From positions 1-6,138 of the forward strand of contig JAFAGU010000187.1 in NCBI GenBank assembly GCA_019237595.1: a DNA stretch of 6,138 bases, given 5' to 3'. Made by a program: the position numbers and the translations under genes. The stretch's first letter is position 1. Each line of letters opens with the position of its first letter. The notes under the pieces are model-generated. The model was not told the origin of the DNA, searched no databases, and saw only the letters and a program-made list of their open reading frames with translations. The DNA comes from Betaproteobacteria bacterium. GTDB lineage: Bacteria > Pseudomonadota > Gammaproteobacteria > Burkholderiales > SG8-39. Positions 1 through 5,663 of this stretch are shown piece by piece.

Positions 1-503
1 TCGTAGGTGGCGTGGAAAGAGTAGCCGTCCTTCATGACGAATTCGCGCCCGCGCATGATCCCGAAGCGGGGCCGGCGCTCGTCGCGGAACTTGGTCTGGA
101 TCTGGTAGAGGTGCACGGGAAGCTTGCGGTAGCTCTTGAGCTCGGCGCGCGCGAGCTCCGTCACGACTTCTTCGGACGTCGGCTGGATGACGAAGTCGCG
201 CTCGTGCCGATCCTTGAAGCGCAGGAGCTCGGGCCCGTAGGCGCTCCAGCGCCCGGATTCCTGCCAGAGCTCCGCCGGCTGCACGACCGGCATGGAAACC
301 TCCACCGCGCCCGCCCGGTTCATCTCCTCTCGCACGATCGCCTCGATCTTGCGCTCGACGCGCAGCCCCATCGGCAGCCACGTGTACACGCCGGCGGCGA
401 GGCGCCTGATGAGGCCCGCGCGCAGCATGAGGCGGTGGCTCGCGATCTCGGCTTCTGCCGGGACTTCCTTCAGGGTGCTGACGAGGAACCGGGAGGCGCG
501 CAC
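1..503 (-). CDS. proS: Prolyl-tRNA synthetase, N-terminal 167 residues (partial)
   Basis: Class II aminoacyl-tRNA synthetase that charges tRNA-Pro with proline in the cytoplasm. The visible part begins MRASRFLVSTLKEVPAEAEI and carries class II motif 1 (roughly residues 38-80), the QPTSEE stretch near 107-112 that lines the active site, and motif 2, with FRDE near 139-142 and FVMKDGYSFH near 155-164. This is the bacterial-type ProS, about 570 residues in full; the editing insertion, motif 3 and the anticodon-binding domain lie beyond the left edge. The start is GTG at 503-501: the next residues match the conserved family N-terminus and no in-frame ATG lies just upstream. No good Shine-Dalgarno is seen before it. 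The gene diverges from rppH across 127 bases. Identity is secure; the start codon is well supported by homology. Confidence 0.95.
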   Translation of the reverse strand, partial: MRASRFLVSTLKEVPAEAEIASHRLMLRAGLIRRLAAGVYTWLPMGLRVERKIEAIVREEMNRAGAVEVSMPVVQPAELWQESGRWSAYGPELLRFKDRHERDFVIQPTSEEVVTELARAELKSYRKLPVHLYQIQTKFRDERRPRFGIMRGREFVMKDGYSFHATY

Positions 504-567
504 GGGATCGAATGAGGGTGGGCCGGAGCGATGCGGAAATTGAACGGAAGCAGCGCAGCGCCGCGCA

Positions 568-596
568 TTGAGTTTGCCGCCGGGCTGTGGAAAAAT
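568..596 (+). promoter_or_regulatory. Possible sigma70 promoter for rppH
   Basis: TTGAGT at 568-573 is followed after 17 bases by AAAAAT at 591-596, placing a start of transcription near 603, about 28 bases before the rppH ATG. The -10 matches only four of six consensus positions, but the A-run is the most AT-rich spot in the divergent proS/rppH gap. I see no convincing counterpart for proS on the other strand. Weak prediction. Confidence 0.25.
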
Positions 597-630
597 CGTT
601 CGGGATTCTAGCTCAGAGAGGCGGCGTCCG

Positions 631-1182
631 ATGCTCGATCGCGATGGCTACCGTCCCAACGTGGGCATCATCCTCGCCAACGCGAGGAACGAGGTGTTCT
701 GGGGCAAGCGCGTGCAGCAGCACGCGTGGCAGTTCCCCCAGGGCGGCATCAAGCACGGCGAGACGCCCGTGCAGGCGATGTACCGCGAGCTGGAAGAGGA
801 GATCGGCCTCTCGCAGGCGCACGTGCGCATCCTCGGCCGCACGCGCGACTGGCTACGCTACGAGGTTCCGGAGAAATGGTCGCGCGCCGACGGCCGCGCC
901 CCGTACCGCGGGCAGAAGCAGATCTGGTTCCTGCTCCGCATGGTCGGCCGCGACTGCGACGTGAAGCTGCGCGGCAGCGGCCACCCGGAGTTCGACGCGT
1001 GGCGCTGGCACGACTACTGGGTGCCGCTGGAATCGGTGATCGAGTTCAAGCGCGAGGTCTATCGCCAGGCGCTCCTCGAGCTGCACCGGTACCTCCAGGC
1101 CGACCGCCGGCCGCCGCGCACGCGCGGCGCGCAAGCCCTCGCCAGCGAGCCCGGTGCGGTGGGATTAGATCGGCTCAATTAG
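631..1182 (+). CDS. rppH: RNA 5'-pyrophosphohydrolase RppH (Nudix hydrolase)
   Basis: Removes pyrophosphate from the 5' triphosphate end of mRNAs, which opens them to 5'-end-dependent decay by RNase E; cytoplasmic. The 183-residue protein starts MLDRDGYRPNVGIILAN, the typical RppH opening. The Nudix box GX5EX7REUXEEXGU is complete at residues 38-60 (G38, E44, R52, E53, E56, E57, G59), with the metal-binding glutamates at the same numbers as in the E. coli enzyme. The WQFPQGG segment before it (33-39) and a family-typical C-terminal half (VPLESVIEFKREVY) are also present. The ATG at 631 is preferred over the upstream ATG at 568 because it restores the family N-terminus and has a purine-rich AGAGAGG at 615-621. 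The tail after about residue 160 is Arg/Pro/Ala-rich and not recognisable. The gene is divergent to proS and followed by a 74-base gap, so it is probably transcribed alone or reads into the rubrerythrin operon. Confidence 0.95.
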   Translation: MLDRDGYRPNVGIILANARNEVFWGKRVQQHAWQFPQGGIKHGETPVQAMYRELEEEIGLSQAHVRILGRTRDWLRYEVPEKWSRADGRAPYRGQKQIWFLLRMVGRDCDVKLRGSGHPEFDAWRWHDYWVPLESVIEFKREVYRQALLELHRYLQADRRPPRTRGAQALASEPGAVGLDRLN

Positions 1183-1185
1183 CCG
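1171..1185 (+). other. Short perfect hairpin over the rppH stop codon
   Basis: CGGCT and AGCCG form a perfect 5-base stem around the loop CAATT; the rppH TAG lies at the loop/stem edge. It sits in an AT-rich island (about 1163-1210) unusual for this sequence, which also holds three spaced ATTA(G/C) words at 1164, 1178 and 1187. No U-tract follows, so it is not a standard intrinsic terminator. It could be a weak mRNA 3' structure or an operator for the following operon; neither is shown. Confidence 0.25.
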
Positions 1186-1245
1186 CATTACCAAAATCCA
1201 TTTGATCTATCGAGGGCGCGGGCTTAGCCTCGCGCATTCCCGGAA

Positions 1246-1251
1246 AAGGAG
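1246..1251 (+). promoter_or_regulatory. Ribosome binding site of rubrerythrin
   Basis: AAGGAG ends five bases before the ATG at 1257. It is a near-perfect Shine-Dalgarno and one of the two clearest in the window, which suggests high translation of the first gene of this operon. Confidence 0.8.
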
Positions 1252-1256
1252 CGACC

Positions 1257-1679
1257 ATGAAAGCACTGAAAGGCAGCAAGACCCACGACAACCTCAAGGC
1301 GGCGTTCGCCGGCGAGTCGCAGGCGAACCGGCGCTACCTCTACTTCGCCGCGAAAGCCGACGTAGAAGGCCAGAACGACGTGGCGGCGCTCTTTCGCTCG
1401 ACGGCGGAGGGCGAGACCGGCCACGCGCACGGCCACCTGGAGTACATGGAATCCGTGGGCGACCCGGCAACCAACCTGCCGATCGGGCGCACGCGCGACA
1501 ACCTGAAGGCCGCGGTCGCGGGCGAGACACACGAATACACCGACATGTATCCAGGCATGGCGAAGGCGGCGCGCGACGAGGGCTTCGGCGAGATCGCCGA
1601 CTGGTTCGAGACGCTCGCGAAGGCCGAGCGCAGCCACGCCAACCGCTTCCAGAAGGCGCTGGACGCCCTCAGTGATTGA
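1257..1679 (+). CDS. rbr: Rubrerythrin, diiron domain only (no rubredoxin domain)
   Basis: Ferritin-like diiron protein, in this family usually a peroxide reductase protecting the cytoplasm from hydrogen peroxide. The 140-residue protein shows the full ligand set for a rubrerythrin diiron site: E20, E53 with H56 (ETGH), E90 and E93, and E124 with H127 (ERSH). The two halves are internally repeated: residues 8-20 and 78-90 share DNLKAA-x-AGE, as expected for the duplicated four-helix bundle. Full-length rubrerythrins of about 190 residues add a C-terminal rubredoxin Fe(SCys)4 domain. Here that is absent and the protein has no cysteine, so electrons must come from a separate donor. It heads a three-gene overlapping run: the next gene starts eight bases before its stop is complete. 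Identity is firm; physiological substrate and reductant are inferred. Confidence 0.94.
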   Translation: MKALKGSKTHDNLKAAFAGESQANRRYLYFAAKADVEGQNDVAALFRSTAEGETGHAHGHLEYMESVGDPATNLPIGRTRDNLKAAVAGETHEYTDMYPGMAKAARDEGFGEIADWFETLAKAERSHANRFQKALDALSD

Positions 1680-2250
1680 GCGCGGGACGCTCCTTTCGCT
1701 GGAGGCGTACGCCCGGGAGCGGCCGCAGTTCCGCGCCCGGGTCATCGAGCACAAGCGGCGCCGCTCGCTCGCACTTGGCGAGCACGTGACGCTCCTCTTC
1801 GAGGACGAGCTCACCATCCGCTACCAGGTCCAGGAGATGTTGCGCATCGAGCGCATCTTCGAGGAGGACGGCATTCGCCACGAGCTCGAGGCGTACAACC
1901 CGCTAGTGCCCGACGGCGGCAACTGGAAAGCGACGATGCTCGTGGAATACCCGGACGAGCAAGAGCGCAAGCGCATGCTCGCGCGCCTGAAGGGCATCGA
2001 GCGCTCGGTGTGGATGAAGGTGGACGGCTTTCCGCCGATCCGCCCGGTCGCCGACGAGGACCTGGAGCGCGAGAACGAAGAGAAGACTTCTTCGGTCCAT
2101 TTCCTTCGCTTCGAGCTCGACGACGCCCAGCGCCGGGCGGTGAAAGCCGGCGCCGGGATTTCCGCCGGCATCGACCATCCCGAGTACGGCGCCCGCGTGG
2201 AACCGCTACCGCAGCCTCTCCGAGCGGCGCTCGCGGAGGATCTCGCCTGA
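1672..2250 (+). CDS. DUF3501 family protein of unknown function
   Basis: A 192-residue soluble protein that I recognise as DUF3501. It has no signal peptide, no membrane segment and no cysteine. Family-like conserved blocks are LLSLEAYARERPQFR near 7-21, YQVQEMLRIERIFEE at 51-65, AYNPLVPDGGNWKATMLVEY at 74-93, and EEKTSSVHFLRFEL near 136-149. The start is GTG at 1672, overlapping the rubrerythrin TGA (1677-1679) in another frame, with no clear Shine-Dalgarno, so translation is probably coupled to the upstream gene. In many proteobacteria this family lies with rubrerythrin and an Fe-S (GlpC/HdrD-like) protein; here it follows rubrerythrin directly. A role in peroxide or metal-linked redox metabolism is a guess from context; no biochemical function is assigned. 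Confidence 0.88.
   Translation: MIERGTLLSLEAYARERPQFRARVIEHKRRRSLALGEHVTLLFEDELTIRYQVQEMLRIERIFEEDGIRHELEAYNPLVPDGGNWKATMLVEYPDEQERKRMLARLKGIERSVWMKVDGFPPIRPVADEDLERENEEKTSSVHFLRFELDDAQRRAVKAGAGISAGIDHPEYGARVEPLPQPLRAALAEDLA
2235..2240 (+). promoter_or_regulatory. Shine-Dalgarno that fixes a CTG start
   Basis: GGAGGA ends six bases before CTG at 2247. It lies inside the end of the DUF3501 gene, where no in-frame ATG, GTG or TTG is at a proper distance. It is the main reason for placing the lipoprotein start at CTG. Confidence 0.7.
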
Positions 2251-2819
2251 ACCGCGTTTTCGCGGCGTCGCTGCTTACGCTGGCTGCGTCGGTCGGGGGC
2301 TGCGGCGGCTCGGAACGCCGCCCCGACGCCAAGAGCGACTGGGAGCAGCAGAACGAGCGCCTGCTCAATCCGCAGTCCGAGACCGTGCCGGCGGCGCCGG
2401 CGTATCCGCGCAACGAAAACCTCATCAAGTTCTTCGTCACTTCCGCGAGCGAGTTCCAGTACTTCATCGACCGGGCATCGATCGTCCCGGACGGCGCCTT
2501 CGTGCGCTACGTGCTCGTCGCGCGCTCCCCGAGCGGCGCCGACAACGTGAGCTTCGAGATGATGAATTGCCACGAGCCGGAATATCGCAGCCTCGCGCGC
2601 GGCGCCGCCGAGGGGAAGTGGGTCGAGCGCCCGACCCCGTGGCGCAAGATCGACGGCACGCAGCGCGGCCAGCTCGTGCTCTACCGCGATTTCTTCTGCC
2701 CCAACGGCGTGCCCGTGCACACGGTGGCCGAGGCGGTGAATGCGCTGCAGCGGGGCGGGCATCCCTGGGCGACGCGGCCGAACACCCAGGGCCTGACGAA
2801 CCAGCCGAACGCCCGCTAG
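2247..2819 (+). CDS. CNP1-like family lipoprotein, CTG start
   Basis: Predicted envelope lipoprotein of the CNP1-like family, known mostly from betaproteobacteria; function unknown. Starting at CTG 2247 gives 190 residues: MNR, a hydrophobic stretch (V4-V16), then a lipobox-like VGGC with the acylated Cys at 19, so the protein should be tethered to the cell envelope facing the periplasm. The first part of the mature chain (20-57) is polar, Pro-rich and likely disordered. The conserved domain runs from about 58 to 175, with SEFQYFIDRASIV (68-80), RYVLVARSPSGADNVSFE (87-104), C108 and C151. These two cysteines may form a disulfide. The CTG shares CTGA with the DUF3501 stop and has GGAGGA six bases ahead; an ATG at 2010 in the same frame would overlap DUF3501 by 241 bases and bury the signal peptide. 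Its TAG overlaps the proB stop on the opposite strand. Confidence 0.85.
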   Translation: MNRVFAASLLTLAASVGGCGGSERRPDAKSDWEQQNERLLNPQSETVPAAPAYPRNENLIKFFVTSASEFQYFIDRASIVPDGAFVRYVLVARSPSGADNVSFEMMNCHEPEYRSLARGAAEGKWVERPTPWRKIDGTQRGQLVLYRDFFCPNGVPVHTVAEAVNALQRGGHPWATRPNTQGLTNQPNAR

Positions 2820-3934
2820 AGCAGGACCAGGTTGTCGCGGTGGATGAGCTCGGGCTCGTCCGCGTAGCCGAGGATCGATTCGATCTCGGCCGAGGGCCGG
2901 CGCATGATCCTGCGCGTTTCCTCGGATGAATAGTTGACGAGGCCGCGCGCGACTTCCCGCCCGTCGGGCCCCACGCAGTTCACGACTTCGCCGCGCTGGA
3001 ATTCGCCGGCGACCTCTCGCACGCCGACCGGCAGCAGGCTCTTGCCGCCGCCGGCGAGCGCCGCCACGGCGCCCGCGTCGAGGACGAGGCGGCCGCCGAC
3101 GTTGAGGTGGTCCGCCAGCCACTGTTTGCGCGCTGCGAGCGGCACCGTTCCCGCCCTGAGGAGCGTGCCGATCGGCTCGCCGGCGGCGAGGCGCACGAGG
3201 ACGTCGCCTTCCCGGCCCGAGGCGACCACGGTGTGCGCGCCGCTGCGCGCGGCGCGCTTCGCCGCAAGGACCTTGGTCAGCATTCCGCCCTTGGCGAGCT
3301 CGCTTGCGGTGCCGCCGGCCATCGCCTCGAGCGCAGGGTCGCCGGCCGCGCCCTCGCGCACGAGCTTCGCCGTGGCGACGCGCCGCGGATCCGCATCGAA
3401 GAGCCCGGGCTGGTCGGTGAGGATCACGAGGGCATCGGCTTCGACTAGGTTCGCCACCATCGCGCCTAGGGTGTCGTTGTCGCCGAGCTTGATCTCGTCG
3501 GTCACGACCGTGTCGTTTTCGTTGATCACGGGGATGACGCCGAGCTCGAGCAGCGCGCGCAGCGTGGAGCGCGCATTCAGGTAGCGCTGCCGGTCGGCCA
3601 TGTCGGCGTGCGTGAGGAGCACCTGCGCGGTCTGGAGCCCGTGCCCGCGAAAGCAGCGCTCGTAGCATTCGACGAGCCCCATTTGCCCGACCGCGGCCGC
3701 GGCCTGCAGCTCGTGCATGGTGCGCGGGCGCCGCGTCCAGCCCAGGCGCTGCATGCCTTCGGCGATGGCGCCGCTCGAAACGATGATGGTGCGCCGGCCG
3801 AGCTTGGCGAGCTGCGCCACCTGCGCCGCCCAGCGCGCGATCGCCTCGACGTCGAGCCCGCGGCCTTCGTTCGTGACGAGCGAGGACCCGACCTTAACGA
3901 CCAGCGTCTTCGCCCGGGCAAGTGGATGGCTCAT
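2816..3934 (-). CDS. proB: Glutamate 5-kinase with C-terminal PUA domain
   Basis: Phosphorylates L-glutamate with ATP to gamma-glutamyl phosphate, the first step of proline synthesis; in characterised bacteria it is feedback-inhibited by proline. The protein is 372 residues, normal for the PUA-containing bacterial form. The amino-acid-kinase domain spans about 9-255: VVKVGSS (12-18) for phosphate binding, SSGAIAEG (53-60), NENDTV (138-143) and GDND (151-154) for glutamate, LTDQPGLF (172-179), and GGMLTK (216-221) with the conserved Lys221. The PUA domain covers roughly 275-372. The ATG overlaps the obgE stop as ATGA, so the two are translationally coupled in the rplU-rpmA-obgE-proB order. proA is not in the window. 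The stop falls in CTAG shared with the convergent lipoprotein gene, leaving no room for a terminator between them. Confidence 0.96.
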   Translation of the reverse strand: MSHPLARAKTLVVKVGSSLVTNEGRGLDVEAIARWAAQVAQLAKLGRRTIIVSSGAIAEGMQRLGWTRRPRTMHELQAAAAVGQMGLVECYERCFRGHGLQTAQVLLTHADMADRQRYLNARSTLRALLELGVIPVINENDTVVTDEIKLGDNDTLGAMVANLVEADALVILTDQPGLFDADPRRVATAKLVREGAAGDPALEAMAGGTASELAKGGMLTKVLAAKRAARSGAHTVVASGREGDVLVRLAAGEPIGTLLRAGTVPLAARKQWLADHLNVGGRLVLDAGAVAALAGGGKSLLPVGVREVAGEFQRGEVVNCVGPDGREVARGLVNYSSEETRRIMRRPSAEIESILGYADEPELIHRDNLVLL

Positions 3935-4956
3935 GTCTTCTTCGCGAGCTCCCGCGCCACCGCGCGGCAGACCCGCTCGCAGCCTTCGCCGCTCAGGGCC
4001 GATACCTTGAACCAGGGCCGCGTCCAGCGCAACCGCCGCACCACGGCGGCCACGCGGCGGTCCGCGTCCGGCGCGATATCGACCTTGTTGAACACGAGCC
4101 AGCGAGGCTTGCGCTGGAGCGCCAGGTCGTATTTTCCGAGCTCGGCCGCGAGGGCGCGGATTTCCTCAGCGATGGCGCGGCTCGCCTGCGCCTCGGTCTC
4201 GTCCTGGTCGGCGCGCGCCACGTCCACGACCTGCAGCAGGAGCCGCGTGCGCTGCAGGTGGCGCAGGAACTGGTGCCCGAGCCCCGCCCCCTCGGCGGCG
4301 CCCTCGATGAGCCCCGGGATGTCGGCGACCACGAAGCTTGCCTCGCCCGAGCGCACCACGCCGAGCGACGGCTCGAGCGTCGTGAACGGATAGTCGGCGA
4401 CTTTGGGGCGCGCGCTCGAGACGGCACGGATGAAGCTCGACTTCCCGGCGTTGGGAAAGCCGAGGAGGCCGACGTCCGCAAGGACGCGGAGCTCGAGCCT
4501 CAGGTTCCTCGATTCGCCGGCCTCGCCGCGCGTGAACTGGCGCGGGGCGCGGTTCACGCTCGACTTGAAGTGGACGTTCCCCAATCCGCCGTTTCCGCCG
4601 CGCGCGAGGAGCGCCCGCTCGCCGTCCTTCGCGAGGTCCGCCACCAGCGCGCCGTCCGCCTCGTCGCGGATCAGCGTGCCGACCGGCATGCGCAGCTCGA
4701 TATCGTCGCCTGCGCGGCCGTTGCAGTCGGAGCCCATGCCGCGGACGCCGTTGCCGGCGCGATGGATGCGCTCGAAGCGATAGTCGACCAGCGTGTTGAT
4801 GTTGCGGTCGGCGCGGGCCCATACGCTCCCGCCGCGGCCGCCGTCGCCGCCGTTCGGCCCGCCGTAGCGGATGTACTTCTCGCGCCGGAACGTCGCCGCC
4901 CCGTCGCCGCCCTTTCCGGCGTGCACCTCGATCTTCGCTTCGTCGATGAACTTCAT
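3931..4956 (-). CDS. obgE: Obg-family GTPase ObgE/CgtA
   Basis: Essential GTPase that binds the 50S subunit, acting in late ribosome assembly and linked to the ppGpp response. The 341-residue protein starts MKFIDEAKIEVHAGKGGDG. The glycine-rich Obg fold covers about 2-158 (GGPNGGDGGRGG at 32-43). The G domain follows with G1 GFPNAGKS (166-173), the switch I segment DYPFTT (188-193), G3 DIPG (212-215), G4 NKVD (290-293) and G5 SA near 319-320. It ends shortly after the G domain with RELAKKT: neither the OCT domain of Gram-positive Obg nor the acidic tail of the 390-residue E. coli protein is present. Translation start is supported by homology; the nearest purine run is AGGAA directly against the ATG, too close for an ideal Shine-Dalgarno. 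It overlaps proB by four bases and is separated from rpmA by 67 bases holding a terminator. Confidence 0.97.
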   Translation of the reverse strand: MKFIDEAKIEVHAGKGGDGAATFRREKYIRYGGPNGGDGGRGGSVWARADRNINTLVDYRFERIHRAGNGVRGMGSDCNGRAGDDIELRMPVGTLIRDEADGALVADLAKDGERALLARGGNGGLGNVHFKSSVNRAPRQFTRGEAGESRNLRLELRVLADVGLLGFPNAGKSSFIRAVSSARPKVADYPFTTLEPSLGVVRSGEASFVVADIPGLIEGAAEGAGLGHQFLRHLQRTRLLLQVVDVARADQDETEAQASRAIAEEIRALAAELGKYDLALQRKPRWLVFNKVDIAPDADRRVAAVVRRLRWTRPWFKVSALSGEGCERVCRAVARELAKKT

Positions 4957-4975
4957 TTCCTGCCCGCCACAAATG

Positions 4976-5006
4976 AAAAAGCCCTATCCGACTGCGATAG
5001 GGCTTT
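4976..5006 (-). terminator. Intrinsic terminator between rpmA and obgE
   Basis: Read on the minus strand, an 11-base perfect stem AAAGCCCTATC / GATAGGGCTTT encloses a 7-base loop (4989-4995) and ends in a run of five T (complement of 4976-4980). Stem, small loop and U-tract make a classical Rho-independent terminator for rplU-rpmA. On the plus strand only three T follow, so it should act mainly on the minus strand. It ends 19 bases before the obgE ATG, so no promoter fits between them. obgE-proB must therefore be reached by read-through, or from a promoter upstream of the hairpin. Confidence 0.88.
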
Positions 5007-5023
5007 CGAGGGAGAGGGCCCGG

Positions 5024-5290
5024 CTACGCCGGCGCCTTCTCCACGATGCTGACCGTCTTCTTGCTCTCGGGACCCTTGACCGCATAGCGCACCTCGCCCG
5101 CGACGCGGGCGTAGAGCGTGTGGTCGCGGCCCATGCCGACGTTCACGCCCGGGCTCACCACCGTGCCGCGCTGGCGGACGAGGATCTGCCCCGCGTTCAC
5201 GCGCTCGCCGCCGTAGGCCTTCACGCCCAGGCGCTTCGCCTGGGAGTCGCGCCCGTTCCTGGAGCTTCCGCCTGCCTTCTTGTGCGCCAT
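5024..5290 (-). CDS. rpmA: 50S ribosomal protein L27
   Basis: Large-subunit protein whose N-terminal tail reaches toward the peptidyl transferase centre. The 88-residue product starts MAHKKAGGSSRNGRDS, the canonical opening without the cleavable leader seen in Firmicutes, and continues with QAKRLGVKAYGGE (17-29), VNAGQILVRQRGT (31-43) and a typical VGMGRDHTLYA (51-61). Length is normal (about 85). It begins six bases after the rplU stop and shares its transcript; the likely Shine-Dalgarno (AAGG) is inside the rplU end. It is followed by the strong minus-strand terminator. Confidence 0.98.
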   Translation of the reverse strand: MAHKKAGGSSRNGRDSQAKRLGVKAYGGERVNAGQILVRQRGTVVSPGVNVGMGRDHTLYARVAGEVRYAVKGPESKKTVSIVEKAPA

Positions 5291-5296
5291 GGGTGA

Positions 5297-5611
5297 CTAG
5301 CCTTGAACGATGTCGTCGATGCGGACCTCGGTGTACGACTGCCGGTGGCCCTGCGATTTCTGGAAGTGCTTGCGGCGGCGGAGCTTGAAGATCTTCACCT
5401 TCTCGCCGCGGCCGTGCGCGAGCACGGTGGCATTCACCTTCGCGCCGGAAACGAGCGGCGCGCCGAGCTTGACCGAGTCGCCCGCGCCGACGAGGAGCAC
5501 CTCGTCGAACGCCACCTTGGCGCCGACCTCGCCTGGGAGTCCCTCGACCTTGACCTGCTCGCCGGCCTGCACCCGGTACTGCTTGCCGCCGGTCTTGATG
5601 ATTGCGTACAT
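5297..5611 (-). CDS. rplU: 50S ribosomal protein L21
   Basis: Large-subunit protein that contacts 23S rRNA. The 104-residue protein matches the family throughout: MYAIIKTGGKQYRVQAGE at the start, FDEVLLVG near 35-42, and the signature KIFKLRRRKHFQKSQGHRQ (73-91) ending in YTEVRIDDI. Length is normal (about 103). It is first in the rplU-rpmA-(obgE-proB) operon, preceded by a leader of about 38 bases from a strong predicted promoter. The Shine-Dalgarno is modest (AGGCTGGG about six bases before the ATG). The order rplU-rpmA-obgE is common in bacteria. Confidence 0.98.
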   Translation of the reverse strand: MYAIIKTGGKQYRVQAGEQVKVEGLPGEVGAKVAFDEVLLVGAGDSVKLGAPLVSGAKVNATVLAHGRGEKVKIFKLRRRKHFQKSQGHRQSYTEVRIDDIVQG

Positions 5612-5634
5612 GGAAAGCCCAGCCTAAAAAGACG

Positions 5635-5663
5635 TTGCGCGTGCAAAGACTTGGAATTATAAG
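5635..5663 (+). promoter_or_regulatory. Possible ispB promoter giving a leaderless mRNA
   Basis: On the plus strand TATAAG at 5658-5663 matches five of six -10 positions, and TTGCGC at 5635-5640 is a weak -35 at 17-base spacing. Transcription would start around 5669-5671, that is at the ispB ATG (5670). This -10 overlaps the -10 of the opposing rplU promoter. Other promoters further left, inside rplU, cannot be excluded. Confidence 0.4.

Noticed and set aside
12..515. Plus-strand open frame of 167 codons at the left edge
   Set aside because: It is the complement of proS, whose minus-strand translation is a clear class II synthetase with motifs 1 and 2.
568..630. Upstream ATG extending RppH by 21 residues
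   Set aside because: The added residues are unlike RppH N-termini and would cover the likely Shine-Dalgarno; the ATG at 631 gives the family start MLDRDGYRPN.
2010..2246. Long N-terminal extension of the lipoprotein from an ATG at 2010
   Set aside because: It would overlap the DUF3501 gene by 241 bases, consists of Arg/Pro/Gly-rich shadow sequence, and places the signal peptide internally.
1821..3668. Very long minus-strand open frame (about 615 codons) antisense to DUF3501 and the lipoprotein and out of frame over proB
   Set aside because: It is extremely Arg/Ala/Pro-rich, matches no family, and lies over three well-recognised genes. Long spurious frames are expected at this GC content.
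4978..5006. Same hairpin as a plus-strand terminator
   Set aside because: Only three T follow the stem on the plus strand and no plus-strand gene ends nearby.
3922..5052. Plus-strand open frame of 376 codons opposite obgE and the end of rpmA
   Set aside because: It is an exact shadow of two strongly conserved genes, low in complexity (Ala/Arg/Val), without a ribosome site, and it runs through the intrinsic terminator.
5635..5646. TTGC/GCAA inverted repeat followed on the minus strand by a T5 run in the rplU leader, considered as an attenuator
   Set aside because: The stem is only four bases and separated from the T-run; too weak to terminate. The T-run may simply be part of the leader.
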